Assembly: GCA_030248065.1 (NCBI GenBank)
Contig: JASAMV010004933.1
Coordinates: 37,064-101,063 of the forward strand
DNA: 64,000 bases
DNA from: Rhynchonema sp. JSB1_4
Lineage: Eukaryota; Nematoda; Chromadorea; Monhysterida; Xyalidae
Reading direction: 5' to 3'
Shown here: positions 23,760 through 37,439 of the stretch, piece after piece
Layout: each line of letters opens with the position of its first letter
Position numbering within the stretch: the stretch's first letter is position 1
Program-made: the position numbers and the translations under genes
The notes under the pieces: model-generated
Database searches by the model: none
What the model was told of the DNA's origin: nothing
What the model saw: only the letters and a program-made list of their open reading frames with translations

Positions 23760-24930
23760 ATCGACATTGACAGAGAGCAGATTACACTCTCTTTTTTGGT
23801 GAAGATCTGAAAAATTGTTATTCAATTTCAAGCGTGCCGTAGCTGGCGAATCTTTCTGAACAAACCACATTACCAAGCGCAAGCTGTCATTGCACATACA
23901 TTGCACAACATCAGTTTGATTTCTGTGTTGTTATCATGCCCATTGCTGGCGGTTGCGCGGTCGCTTGTAATTCGTTTTTTGCTTATGTGATAAAAGCGTG
24001 CTATTGCTAAATTAACTCATCTAGTCCTCGCCTATTAAACAATGTATACATACATGTGTATTATTTAGTGGGTTCGTGACCACGAGGCAATGCTTTAGTG
24101 CTCATACACCATGTACCAGCAAAAATATGGACACGACCAAGGAACGTACACCGGTGCACACAGTATTTATTCCTTGTGGTCTTGCACATTCGTTTGAAGA
24201 TACCACCCCTATCAGACTCAAATTTTCTCAGGAATCCAGTAACGCCAACATTTTACTGTTTCTCACTTTTACTTTGTGAGAACTTGGCTTCATGAACGAG
24301 CAGTCATCTGAACTACTGTATGTGTATGATTTCACCAAGAACAGAGTCTCAGTCTTACAAATCAGTGTTTTCTGTTTGTATGTGAGCAAAGAACAACAAA
24401 ACATCATCCTTTGGTGACTATTACCACAATCATATCCCCAAATCTATGAGTGATGCGCGCTGTTTTCGAAGCTTGAAGTAGGCATAACTGCGTGGTGTTT
24501 GGCTGCAAAACTTATTTTGCGGTCATCATCATCTGAACTGGCTAACAGATGTTTTCAGGGGCTTTTCGATATTTAGGTGTCCCTACTTTCTTTTAAGTTA
24601 CATCACGGTATTTTCAGAGGCTTTTCCGTGAATTAACGCCAACGCTAATTCTGCAAACTAAGTTTTCAAGAGCTTTTCTGTTTGGTTGGTTGGGCAATGA
24701 AAGTGTCTCAAATCTTGCATGCATGTGTACAGTAGCTAATTTCATCTGTTGCTTTTGTTGATAGGGCTTTTTTGTTTTGCCCTGTGGTGTGAATTGTCTG
24801 GAATAAATATAAGTTGAACAGTGCAACGGCCAAGTTTCCCGAGTCAGAACAACATTCGTCAAGATGGAGTAGAGTAGCATCTTGCTTGCTACAGTATACT
24901 GACAGTAACACACCTCCGCATGAAGACAAC
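23760..24930. other. Non-coding stretch without recognised features
   Basis: Between the tandem repeat and the LINE fragment. It is moderately AT-rich. No exon, RNA gene or element ends could be supported. Confidence 0.4.
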
Positions 24931-24962
24931 TTCGGCATAATGTTGCCATCCTCACAATCTAT

Positions 24963-26290
24963 TATTGCGTGTGTTACAAGACGATTTCAATGTTCCACCC
25001 GATTTATTGTTGTTGATTCAATCCTATTTGTCTGATCGAACCCAATGTGTGAATGTAAATGGTGTGTGTTCTGATTTCTTGTCTGTTCTCTCTGGTGTGC
25101 CGCAGGGCAGTGTATTAGGACCGTTATTGTTTATCGCATACGTCAACTCTGTTGCAAAACTGCATTTCTCTCCATGTTCTCGTATTATTCTCTATGCTGA
25201 TGATCTGGTACTGATTCACTTCATGTGTACACCTGACTGTGAAAAGCATTTGCAAGAGGATGTGAACTTGATTGTCGAGCACTTCTCCAAACACAAACTT
25301 CTCTCCATTAATTCTACCAAAACAAAACTTCAACAATTTGCTCGCTCAAGTTCATGTCCCGCTGTCCCTGCTATTGTGATTGATGAATGTCCGATTGATG
25401 TTGTCGATGCAAACAAATATCTGGGTGCTGTTATTGATTCCAAGTTTGATTTTGGTCTGCATACTACTGCCACGTCTGTGAAAGTGAAGAAAATTGCTGG
25501 TTCATTGTACCGTACCTTTCGTAATGATCTACCTGTGTCTGTCATGCGTTATCTGTATCAAACCTTGATTTGCTCTGTCATGTACTATTCGTGTGAGGTG
25601 ACCTATCCTATTCATGACTATTCACGTAATTTGTTGGAAAGAACACAAAAATCCATTATTCGCATGTTCTCTGGCAATTATGATCGGTCTGTGTCATATT
25701 CGCAGTTGTGTTCAATGTTTGGTGTTGATTATGTGGGTGTCACTGTCATGAAACGTCGTCTGAGATTGATGCATTCTTATGTTCTTGGTATTCGTGCTGC
25801 TCCTGTTGACTCTATTTCGTTCATTTCTGATTCCAATTCTCGCTCCAGTTCTCGTCTTAATCATTCTCGTGCCATTTGTATCCCACGTGCTAAAACTCAT
25901 ATTCTCGCTACCAGTGCTATTGTTATCATGTCCCATCTTTACAATGCTTTACCTGATTTTGCTGTTTTCCTGCGAATGGGCACATTCAAAGGAGTCATTC
26001 GTTCGCAAAGCTTGATTGTTGAATTGTTGTACAAATTGCGATTGCTGCCAGTGAAATTTATTCCGTCCGTGTGTGAAATGTAATTGACCGATCATGCTGT
26101 GTTTCTGTGTTTTCTGTGTTTTTTGCTCCTTATCATCATCTACATCTCTCGATCCGTAACTATCCACTGGCCCACTAAACACTTGTAATTATTTATGGTC
26201 TCGTCGTTACTGTCCAGCTTATGCGTGTTGTTGACGTTACCATGTTGCTTCTGATGCAATAAAAAACTTGAACTGAACTTGAACTTGATG
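24963..26290 (+). mobile_element. 5'-truncated CR1/L2-type LINE (reverse transcriptase C-terminal part)
   Basis: One open frame runs from 24965 to 26083 (372 aa) and covers the second half of a LINE reverse transcriptase. Motifs are [14 protein letters not shown] (near residue 43), the catalytic YADDLVL (near residue 76) and a thumb region with KYLGAVID. After the stop, the 3' tail has AATAAAAAACTTGAAC followed by short TTGAAC repeats, as in CR1/L2/Rex elements. The 5' half and endonuclease are missing, so it is a dead insertion although the remaining frame is open. The left boundary is approximate. Confidence 0.85.
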
Positions 26291-26599
26291 CTCAACAGCG
26301 CTGACCACACAATATAAACGCTCATAATGCACATAACGTCAAATACAGATAGAAAACTTTGAATGGTCAAAATAGATGCAGGTACACAATATACATATGT
26401 ATACCCAAGATGCTTGTCCCATCGATGTCTCAAGAATATGTCGAGCAATCTGTTGCCCAAAATTGGGCCTGCGGTCAAAATGCAGAGCTCCAAAAAACAG
26501 CAAGGTCTCCTTTTGTAACATGCACTGGAGTGCGTTATGTCTGGCCACTAGCTGGACAAGGAATGCGGTTGCCGTGTGTGATATAGAACTTGTCAAACC

Positions 26600-26870
26600 A
26601 CATGCAAGTCATCAAATCCGGAAACCGGATGATTGTGAAAGCACTTTCCGGCTGCCGGAAAACGGAAACCGGAAAATAAAAACCGGATTCCGGAAACCGG
26701 ATTTCATTTTTTTGAGATTTGAATTCCGGAAACCGGATTCCGGAAACCGGATGATTGTGAAAGCGGCCTTATCCGGTGTTCCGTTTTTTCGTTTTCCCGG
26801 TTCATAAAATGTGTCTTCACAATGACACGTTTTCCCGTTTTCCGGTTTTCACGTTTTTTGCACAATGCGC
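26600..26870. repeat. CCGGAAACCGGAT repeat cluster
   Basis: Repeated (A)CCGGATT/CCGGAAACCGGAT motifs plus a TTGTGAAAGCGGCC phrase. A related TTGTGAAGACGGCC phrase ends the 28320-28505 cluster, suggesting two degenerate copies of one element. No clean ends. Confidence 0.5.
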
Positions 26871-26923
26871 AAAAACATTTTGGTGAGTTCAACTTGGTCA
26901 ACGTTTATGACAGGAGCACGTTG

Positions 26924-27166
26924 TATAGTAAATTTCCAAATTCGCTGCCGCACAGTAAAGTACGCCCCATAGTTAATGTCAGGTTCTAAACCCGAAAGTC
27001 AACTTGTGAAACATTCGGACAGCCAACTCACACGCAGCTTGCCAGCCAGCCAGGCAGCTGCGCGCAATGTTTCAGAACCGCGCATGGTTAGCGTTCGGGT
27101 TTATAACTTGACATTAACTATGTGGCGTACTTTACTGTGCGGCAGCGAATTTGGAAATTTACTATA
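26924..27166. mobile_element. Fold-back MITE with TATAGT ends (copy 3)
   Basis: A 243-bp element whose ends TATAGTAAATTTCCAAATTC and GAATTTGGAAATTTACTATA are perfect inverted repeats. They continue inward (GCTGCCGCACAGTAAAGTACGCC). The centre contains GCCAGCCAGCCAGGCAGCTG. The right terminus closely matches that of the 32947 copy. Confidence 0.85.
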
Positions 27167-27179
27167 GTAGTACAAGCAA

Positions 27180-27312
27180 CCAATTCCAAAACAAGATCAA
27201 AAAGAGCTAGACATGAGCAAAATTGTTACACAATTGCAACAAAAGAATATGAAGAGCCAGACATGAGCAAAATTGTTTCACAATTCCAAAACAACAAGAA
27301 TATAAAGAGCTA
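27180..27312. repeat. Short tandem repeat, unit about 55 bp
   Basis: About two and a half copies of a unit holding AGACATGAGCAAAATTGTT and CACAATT(C/G)(C)AACAA. AT-rich, non-coding. Confidence 0.6.
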
Positions 27313-27505
27313 GAAATATCAAAATTTATATCCCTGATTTATATGTGGACAGCCTAACATTCAGATCAATCCTCCAGAAATCTTCTGTTGAAGAGCAAAG
27401 CTAAGACAAGAAGCATGGCCTGAGCTAGAGGTAAAGTTACAATAGGGCACCAAACAGCCACTGCACTGCTAGACCAGCATCACCGAGAGCGGTGGGTGGC
27501 GAAAT

Positions 27506-27890
27506 CAGAGTTGGGCAAAAAAATTTTTTTTCAAGAAATCGTTTTTTTAAAAACGTTTTTTTAACGTTTTTAAACGCTCATGTTGGGAAGAAAACGTGGT
27601 TAAATGAAGTAATTCTATGTGTTCTGAGGGAAAATAAACGGGTTTCAACACTTTTTCTGGCGAGTTGTTAAGATCCCATATCAGACCCGCATCATGAGAC
27701 CAACTTTGGCCGGGGTCATCATTGAAAATCAAACTCCGTATATCGACGTATCTCGACAAAGTAAAAATTGGTCGAAAATTTTTTGAAAAAAATCGATTGA
27801 AAATCAAGGTACTTTCCATGAAAAATCAGAGAAAATCAAGGAAGTTCAGGATTTAAAAAAACGACCCAGACGTTTTTTTGCCCAACCCTG
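27506..27890. mobile_element. hAT-like MITE, CAGAGTTGGGCA family
   Basis: A 385-bp element with ends CAGAGTTGGGCAAAAAAA and TTTTTTTGCCCAACCCTG, close to the classical hAT terminal sequence. Exact 8-bp duplications GGCGAAAT flank it (27498-27505 and 27891-27898). No coding capacity. Confidence 0.92.
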
Positions 27891-27936
27891 GGCGAAATAG
27901 GAGGTGCCTGTTTGGACTTCCGAGCCTCATACACCA

Positions 27937-28233
27937 TCATCTGGCCTTCAAATATGCCCGCGTGTCAGCGTTCAACTCATCCAGATCACAGAACGACACC
28001 GACGCACTCTGCTGTTTCTCCCGATCCTTGTCCATCTTGTCCAGTAAACAACTTGCAGGAATATTGGTTACCATATGCTCTTTTGCACATCCCTCTTGTA
28101 AAGCAAGTACGGTTACCTTGGACACTTTCGATCCACGAGCATGCTTTAACTCGCTAAAAAGTGAACAAATAGTAAAGACACACAAGAAAGCTTGCACGAT
28201 GCTTGTTTGTCTGAAATGAATGCAAATATACAT
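27937..28233 (-). CDS. Possible exon of an unrecognised gene
   Basis: A 98-codon open frame with a balanced, coding-like composition in its middle (KEHMVTNIPASCLLDKMDKD). No family is recognised and no splice sites were confirmed. It lies between the glycerol kinase stop and the LINE fragment. It could equally be chance or part of an old transposon. Confidence 0.2.
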   Translation of the reverse strand: MYICIHFRQTSIVQAFLCVFTICSLFSELKHARGSKVSKVTVLALQEGCAKEHMVTNIPASCLLDKMDKDREKQQSASVSFCDLDELNADTRAYLKAR

Positions 28234-28319
28234 AATGAATATACTTGTTGTACATAATTGGCACGCTAAACAATCAAATTACTTCAATTGGACATGTCCT
28301 AGCATCTAATGCACGCGTC

Positions 28320-28505
28320 AAATGCACCAAAACCGGATCAAAATTAGAACCGGTTCTAATTGGTGTTTTCCGTTTTCCCGGTGCAAAATAATTAGGCCAA
28401 ACCGGGAAAACGGATCATTGTGAAAACACCAATCGTGAAAACGGGAAAACTTATCATTGTGAAGACACAAACCGTGAAACCGGGTCATTGTGAAGACGGC
28501 CTAAG
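28320..28505. repeat. AACCGG / TCATTGTGAAGAC repeat cluster
   Basis: Repeated AACCGG(GTT) and GGATCATTGTGAA phrases, ending in TTGTGAAGACGGCC. Related to the 26600-26870 cluster. Probably a decayed DNA transposon. Confidence 0.45.
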
Positions 28506-29612
28506 GAGGAATGACGATATACACACATGCTCGCTCACACCACTCATGACTGCGTCCCGCCGGTGCATTATATTTTGCATCAGTAGCCTCAGATAGAGAA
28601 ATTTTTCTTTTTGGCATCACAACAAAACCTTGGCTCCGTGTGGCTGTTGCACAAATGGACAAGACAAATAACGAAACTTGACAATACATAAATGCTCCCC
28701 GATGACAATAAATTAGACAAACCCCCCCAATAGCATTGCCCGAACACCGAATAAAGATCAAAACCAGACTAATACTGTCGGCAAGAGATACAAACAACGG
28801 AATACCACACACGGACGTGGGACGTCACGCAACATGTACGTTGTTCGAATAGCTAATTAATGCAAAAATTTTGAAACCAATAGTGAAAGATGACCATAAC
28901 AGCGAAACACAAACTATAATACTGTTTCCACAAGCAATAATACAATATAGCGGAATGAGCTGAGCAAAATAGCAACATTATACGGTCTAATAAGAACCAG
29001 TGATGTAATTATGCCGGCAGCAATAAGAATATTACGGTGGAAGAAAAGTCATCAATCATGGTACAACCGAACAAACACGGTTACATTTCCGAAGCTCGGG
29101 CATAAGTTCTCAACAATCGACAAAGTTCAATTCTTCTATAACACGATCACTGCAGATTACGTTACTGTGTGAGCCGCTTTGCACATGATGAGATACAGAC
29201 ACAAACAAGTAAGATATTTTACATGGCAAACTACGCCAACACGAGCCCGATTTCGGAGGTAGCGTGCTTGCAAAACGAACAGAAAAAGAAAATCCTCATA
29301 CACCACGTTGTATTCTACAACGTGCAAGATTTCCCAAATTAGCAGCCACGTACGAATCTTTCAGTAATTCGCCAGCTCCGAAATCGGGCTCGCGTTGGCG
29401 TAGTGTCGCTACACTTGCACAAAAGTTATCATGGCATCGCGAAATAGGCCTCGGAATAAAATATGGCGTTGTCAAGCACTAATCTAGTGGCATCGCGATA
29501 AAAGTACTAGGAAGCGCACAATGTTCGAAATCTGTTGCAGAACAAATTAGCTACCATGAACTGTTGACTTAGAACTTATCCACCACCACCAAATAAATCC
29601 TCATCATCCACT
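28506..29612. other. Region 3' of glycerol kinase with a small fold-back
   Basis: Holds the glycerol kinase 3' flank. The only structure is a short fold-back: 29231-29257 (CTACGCCAACACGAGCCCGA...) is the inverse of 29377-29403. A separate small palindrome lies near 29309-29332. No gene recognised. Confidence 0.5.
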
Positions 29613-32600
29613 CTACGCATCACACGCGTGTGCCACAGCTTTGCTCCATTGGGCCATGATCCTGTCACGTTCCTGTGAATAGTTGCCCACCGGTGTGAAC
29701 ACTTTTGTGTTCGAATCCTGTGTCTGCGCTTGCAATCCGCCAACGGTCCAAATTCCGGCACCTGAATGCAACCGAAACAAATTAACGATCCTTCGAGATC
29801 GAGATTGTTGTTGTAATGTCTATGTTGCACCGTGGTTTGTCGGTTAATTATAAGGTTTGTATGTCGTGTCCTGCTTTCACAGACGGGCGGTGCACCAAGA
29901 CATTGTAGTGCAAATGAAGGGAATTACTGGTACGCACCAATGGCAGCAGCAATCGCCGCCCCGAAAGCAGTGATCTCCGGCATTTCCTCTCTGATCACAG
30001 GCACGTCCAAAAGATCTGCCTGTTGTTGCATCAGCAAATTGTTCATCGTCATACCGCCATCAACCTGAAATATTTGCACAAAAATTTTGTTTGGATTGAA
30101 AAATTTTGATTCGGTCACCACGCCACATGACAGCAGTGGCAACTTCTACACAGATGTTTCACACTGCACCTGCACTGTAATAATGATGTGGGCATAACAG
30201 CGGTGTGAGTTTTGTTCGACTGCACTCCGAAATGTTTATTTTTCGATAATTCATTTGATTACACGTCCCCAGTCCCCACACAAGCAGCGCATAAAACCAC
30301 GCAATTGTACAAATGTATATAAAATTCAATCACTTGACAGATAAGAAACCAGTTTGCAGCGCAGTTTATTTCAAGCACAAATCAAAATACCCACGGGTCT
30401 GCGATATCCGTAATGATTGATGTGTTTACAATGCGCCATGCGCATTACCGCAAGCGCGCGTTATTTTAGTTCTTGGTGCAGCACACTAAAGGTTGTTCAG
30501 CTGATAACCAAGCAGTTCGATAACCAAGGTTATCGCGCAGATAAAGTTTTCAATGTGGTGCACTTTGCAAAAACAATCAGAGACACAAACAGTCATAGCA
30601 AGACGGTTTTTATGCCCGACACCCACCGCCAGTTGTTTCAACGGAGCATTCGCGTCCTTACCAACGGCTTGCACCATTTCGTACGTTTGACAGCACACGG
30701 CTTGCAGTGTAGCACGCGCAATGTGTGCTGCCGTGGTCGCACCTGACAAATAAATAAATGTGAGTACAAACACGATGGAATAAAGATGAAAATGTACAAA
30801 AAACACCGCCATCCAACAACGAACCCGAGATGCCTGTGATCACGCCTCGTGCGTTCGATTTCCAATGTGGCGCGTACAAACCACTGAAACACGGCACAAA
30901 CACACACGCACCCGCGTCAGGCACACTGGCTGCGAGCGCTTCACGACCTATCGATGGCGTTCGACTGTGTCGACCATGACCTCATCGTCGTCGAATTCAT
31001 GCGCGCGGGGCTTGACAACGTTCTCGTTAAATGGCTGGCCAATTACGTCCGAGGCAGACAGGCCAAAACGCTCTTCCGCGGGGTCCTGTCGTCCACCTGC
31101 ATCGTGCGCAGTGGGGTCCCACAAGGCTCAGTACTGTCTCCATGCCTCTTCAACTTTTACGTCCGCGACATCCCCACCAGTGTTGGAGGTACTCTGGAGG
31201 GGGGGATACCTACTGTACCGCGCTCGGAGAGGGGGGGATACCTACTGTACCAAAGCAGATGGCCTGGGGGGGGGGTTATGTACCTAGGGGGGGGGGGTTT
31301 GGGGGGTGGTTGGGGGGGGGTTAGGTTTTGGGGTGAAAATTTTCAATGTTTTTATTATGTGTGGAATCGTGTGAAAACGTAGTATTTGCGCGCGTAGCGC
31401 GCGAATTTTGGGTAATTTGAGGCAAAAACCACTGATTTTACACTAATTTTGGCCATTTTGGTCAAAAATTGGCACTTTTTGGGCACACTGGGGGGGATAC
31501 CTACTGTACCGGGGTGAAAATCGGGGGGGATACCTACTGTACCATGCCAAACATCGGGGGGATACCTACTGTACCAGGCGAGGGGGGATACCTACTGTAC
31601 TGGGGGCTGGGGGGGCTACCCCCCCCCCCCCCCCAAAACCCCCCCCACCTCCAACACTGATCCCCACCCCTCCGCCGTTCATCAAAGTCGTGTCCTACGC
31701 AGACGACTTCACCGTGCTAGCTAGTGGCAACGACCTTGAAGCGGTGTCCGCCCCACTCAACGACTACATCCAACATCTCTGCGGCTTCTTCGCCGGATGC
31801 GGCCTCTCAGTCTCCGAAACCAAGTCCACGTCCACAGTGTTGACATCAGGCCGCAAACCCGCGGTCAAATCCTTCACTCCACCCATATACATCAACGGCA
31901 CACGGCTTCCCAGCGACTCCTACCCGAAAATTCTGGGTGTCGTATTCGACCCAGGCATCAGATTCGAACGCCATTGCGAGTCAATTCGGTCGCGGGTACA
32001 ATCGCGCAACTCGATCCTGAAGGCGCTGGCAGGCACTAGCTGGGGACAAAGCAAGGAGACCCTCAATGTCACCTTCAATGCCATCAGCAAGTCTATAATA
32101 AACTACGCTGCGCCGGTATGGAAACCAACCGCGAACAAGAAGGGCATTGACCGCATCCAGCCAGCCCAAAATGCCGCGTTGAGGGTCATTTCCGGCTGTC
32201 ATCTGATGTCAAATACAGACCACCTTCACCAAGAGTGCAAACAGCTGACTGTCAACCGCCATCTCGACATGGTCAGCGCGCAATTCCTGGCAGCAGCGCA
32301 ACTTCGTGAACATCCCTGCCACGATACGACATCCGACCCTCACACGAAAGCCAAACGTCGACCTACTCTTCAGTCCAAATTCGCGGAAGCTGTACAACGC
32401 AACACCGTAATGACGAAGAAGAAGTACGACTACGGCAAAACGCTGAAAGCGATCCACACCGACTTCGTCTCCCAGGACAAGGCGGCACTCAGCGTCAATC
32501 GGGTCCTGGGCACCAAACCACCCGACATCAACCCAGAAGAAGAGTCGCTGGATCGGCGTACAAGATGCACCCTGGCGCAATTACGAAGTGGGCACTGCCG

Positions 32601-35600
32601 CATGCTGAACTCATATCGCAATCGCATCGACCCAAACATACAAAACGTGTGCCCTCGATGCTGCACCGAGCCTGACACGGTCGAACATCTGTTTCGTTGC
32701 AAAAGCCGACCCGTATCCACGAGCCCAATCGATCTGTGGCGTAACCCGATCAAATGCGCAGAAGACCTGTCGGACATCTTCAGTCAACAATGAGACCACG
32801 ACAAACGGACGTTGGCAAATAATCAATCAATCAATCAGCGCTTCAACGTCGGAGGCTTTCTGAAAACAATGGTCAATCCGTGAGAACATCGTTTTTTCAA
32901 TCGACGTGTGAACAGGTCTCAGCTACCTGCATTGGCACAAATCTGCTATAGTGAGTTTCTAATTTCGTTGCCTCATGCATTTTACAGACGCAGGAAAATT
33001 CCCGTTCGAAGTCGAAGCAGGCAACAAACTCAAGACGGTGACCCCTCAAGACACAGTCAACAAGCCACGCAGCTGGCTCGTGTGCGTTTCGAATGTTTCA
33101 GTCACACAAGCTGTGTGTGTCAGCTGCGCGGGGGGGGGGGGGTGACTGTGTGTTGAGCTTGTTGCCTGCTTCGACTTCGAACGGGAGTTTCCTGCGTCTG
33201 TAAGAATACATGAGGCAACGAAATTAGAAATTTACTATACCGTTACTGCCATCTCCAGAGAAGAACAAAACCACGCCAACCTTGATCACCCCCAAATTGT
33301 CCCTCAACCATCGCACAGAGGTGCCCCCAATCGATCCAGCGCCCTCCAATGCATAAAACATATCCGCATTTGCACCGAGTTGAAAAGCGACGGTCGTTAG
33401 CAGACCGGCAGATGAGATCACTGGTGCCGTGCCGGTGTTGTACAACATGAATGTGCCTGGCGAAGGAAAACAAAAAAGTGTTCCACTTGTTTCGTCTGTG
33501 TTCGAGTCGAAGATGACTGCTTGATGAGGTCAGAACATCCTAGCCAAAAAACATTTTGTCATGGGACGGAGTGTCACATGGATGGAAAGATAAGTCGATG
33601 GACTGAACAGAAAAGTCAATCTGTCGTGTACTATCCCGTCAATATGACAAGATAAAGCGAATAAATGACCGATAATCCAAACAATAAGCTTCTTTCAAGC
33701 ACGTTTCCCCATTCCATGACAGAGAGAATCACAAAAAAACCGCACCTGTGCCATAAGTGTTCTTCGCCTGTCCCTCGGAAAAACAAAAGTGACCGACCAG
33801 TGCCGCTTGCTGATCACCTGTGAAAGGAGAAAATGCAGTCTGCTTCGCTAATGAACCTGGATTGAAGCTGTGAGTACTGTATCAAGCAAAGACAATGTAT
33901 TCCAAACCTAAACAACCACAAATCGGTGTGCCCGTCAGTGCGCCGAGCTTGACATTCGCATAAACTTCGGCCGAACTTCGTACTTCGGGTAGAATGCTCA
34001 TCGGAACACCTGTGGAACACAATTTACGTACGCATTGTTGCATGCAACGGTTCATAGCTGTCGAATCATAATTATGTGCAGTGCATTATTGTGTGCGTGT
34101 GTCCATGTCACATCATGGCCGGCCATCTCGTGTATTCACACTGACGATGACCGGGCGCACGGCAGTCGTACAAGTTCCTGTTACCGATCAGCTCACGTGG
34201 GCTCCAGGCACTTTTTAAACCATATTTACTTGTCAGTGCCTAGGAGCAGTTTAGTCTTGAGGTTCACTACCGTTGGCTGGTTTTCCTTGTTGCTCTGGCC
34301 AGTAGAATTTTTAAGATTTACCAGCTAATCGCTAGTGGAACAATTGGAAGAGGAAAGCCGCCCCCCCCCAAATCAACGAACAACGTACCAAAGAACGCGC
34401 ACACATCTTTGTCCCATTGCTTCGTCTTCAGATTATACAACAAATACCTCGATGCATTCGTGACGTCAGTGACGTGTGCCGTGCGACCAGTGAGATGCCA
34501 GATCAGCCATGTGTCAACCGTGCCCGCTATAGCTGTGCCTGAACGGCATAAAACTATGTTGTTGATGTTCACTGGGTTGCCTGCCGCTGTTCAACGGCAC
34601 CTCCAGTGCCCTGGCTTTTTTATTGTGTTGTTGTTGTAGTTCACGTCATATTGCTGCCAAAAACAAATAAGCAGACCTGGGCGTGCGACACAAGTCACGT
34701 ACGCAAATATTGGTGCTGTTTCTTTTTATATTTGGCACCAGTATGCTTGAAGTAAAATACCAAACACCACACAACTGAAAAAATATTCTGCGCACTAGGG
34801 TTAGATGTCGGGGGGATGCCCGACACCCGACATCTGGAAGCACCCGACACCCGACATCTGAGGAAAAAGCCGACACCGACACCCGAACGTTGCAAAAGGA
34901 GTGTATAGCAGTGTTTTATTTAGCAATTTTTATAATGATAGAGTAGTCTAAAGCTGCATATATAGTTTCGGACCCTTTCACGAGACTATATATGTCACAA
35001 TGCATCCGGGTCCTCATCAGTCATGAGATGCATTGCGCCCTCCCTATTCTTGTAGAAGCGTGAAATTTGAAAAAAACGACATCTAGTTTTTTGAAAAAAC
35101 CCGACACCCGACACCTGTTTCTTCGACCAAAAAGAGCAAATTTTTGCTCATTTGCATCATTAGTGCAATATTTTGGCTCGTTACCGAATTCAAGTTACGG
35201 ATATAGCACGGAATTAGGCAACAGAAAACAAAGAAGACATCTTTTTTTTTTTTTTAATATTTTGTGGGAAAAAAAAATTCGCAACTCAGAATGAAACATA
35301 GCAGGTAGATTATGAAATTTCTATACCTTAGTTAAAATGGCTCAGCCTCTTTCATTTTTTCGAATGTTACCCGCGACACAAAACGCTGAAAAAATAGCCG
35401 ATGGCAGCAGAAGTTTCCAGACACCCGAGATGATCGCGTCCAAAAAAGCGCTGTTTAAACTCCTCCTAGAAACTGAATGAAGGACAATACATATATACGC
35501 GTTATCGCCTCGAGAGCCGATTTAAGCATATCTATGCGAGAAATGATGGTAGCAGTTAGTTTATCTCATACGTATCGAGTTCGATTTTCGCGCGCGCATC

Positions 35601-37389
35601 TCCTTCCGCGTTCTATCCTTTTCTTTTTTAGAAACGCAGTAGTATTAAGTTTAAACATCTAATTCAGAAAAACAAAGCTAGCTAAGCTAAGCAAAGCTAA
35701 GCGAAAAACTAGGAAGTATTTATTTTTTCATTTTAGTTTAACAGATAATTTTTTATTTTCAGAATCGTTAAATCAATCATATTATAGAGCGAAATACAGC
35801 AAAGAAAAATTCGCAACCATCTCAGTACTGCGCGCAACTTTCAGAATAATTAATAGAGTAATTCGAGCAGAGTATAATTCGTTAATGCGCGCCGCTTCAC
35901 CCGACAGTCGCGTTCATAAAACTGCGCCGCCGCCGCCGCGATTTTTTACAACTTTTATTTTTGCATTTGTTAGAAGCGCCGCAACACGACAGCGCGCGAT
36001 TTTTTACAATTTTCAAGAACTTTTTTAAATCATTTAAATCTTGAAAAACGTATTTTTATAAAAACAGCTTTTTTCAATCTTTTGCGACGCAATTCGCGCG
36101 CGACTATAAAACTGCGCGCTAGCGACAATGCGTAGCCGCCGTTTTTGCATCACAGTAGTATCCCCCCCGATTTCCCCCGCCCCCTTTTTCAGAAACAGAG
36201 CGCGTATGAGTATTTCTTTCATTCTAGTTTTCGAGACTATAAGACTAGTATCTACAGCGAGCTTCAATGCGCAATTAGTACAACCCCCAAATAGAGCCCC
36301 CAATACAGCCTCTAAATTAGTAAAAATAGAGCATCCTTGTTTTTAGTAATAGATTTTTTCCAAACAACTATCATTAACTTCTAAATAACAAAACGAACAT
36401 AAAAATTCCAAAGAAAAAGAACTCAAATAAAGCAATTCTTAAACACAAACAAAAACAACAACAAATTCAAAGACGAATAAAAACAACAACGAAAGCAGCA
36501 ATAAACAAAGAGGCAATAGACGAAAAACGAGAGATAGATTTAAAGTTTATACTAGCAATTTTTTGTTTTTTTAATTGAAGAGTTCTAGCAGTTTGTTGAG
36601 AGAAGTTTACCCCTAGCATATCCGCATCTTATTTTTTTCACCCAGTATCGTATCTACTTTTTTCCCAGTATCTGCACTAAATTTTTTCAAACCCGTAAAA
36701 ATCCCACTTTACCCAAAAATCTCAAAATCTTCTAGCACAAAATAACCCGAAAACTTCACACCCAATTTTCTCAATTTTCCTCAAAAAATACTTTTTAACA
36801 ACCCCCTAGTATCCGAGATTTTTTATTTTCAATTCCCTGTATCCGAGATTTTTCATTTTTATCGATTCGAAAATTTTATTTTTTATCCGTATCCTCTTAT
36901 TTCCCAACGACACATGTGTACCCGCAAATTTTATTCAGCCCATACTTCTTATTTCCGAAAAAAGCGTTTTTTTTCAAAATAACTAAAAAATCACTTTTCG
37001 AAGCTGAAAAATACTTTTTATTTTTTCCGAAATTTTCCAGACAATTTTTAAAAAAACATTTTTTAAAAAATTCCAATTTCCCAGTGAAATATTTTCAAAA
37101 CAACTTAAATACAAACATCAAAACAATTTTTTCAATCCAGATCATTTTTAGTCTTTTCAACCATCTAACCAACTAACTAGAAAAAGAAATAATTTTAAAA
37201 AACAAAAAAAAAAAAAAAAACCCACAAAAAAACAAATAAAAACAAAAAAAAAACGAAAAAACAAACCCCCACAAAAAAAAAAAAAACAACAAAAAAAAAA
37301 AACAAAAAAACCACAAAAAAAAAAACACACAAAAAACAACAAAAAAACCACAAAAAAAACAAAACCAAAAAACAAACAAAAAAAAAAAC

Positions 37390-37439
<50 letters not shown>

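Noticed and set aside
29879..29917. rRNA-like phrase (GGTGCACC...CCGTC)
   Set aside because: Only a dozen bases resemble the small-subunit rRNA 3' region, with no neighbouring rRNA sequence.
30955..31177. Reverse transcriptase as a separate host gene
   Set aside because: Flanking 9-bp duplications and the tail show that it is an inserted LINE.
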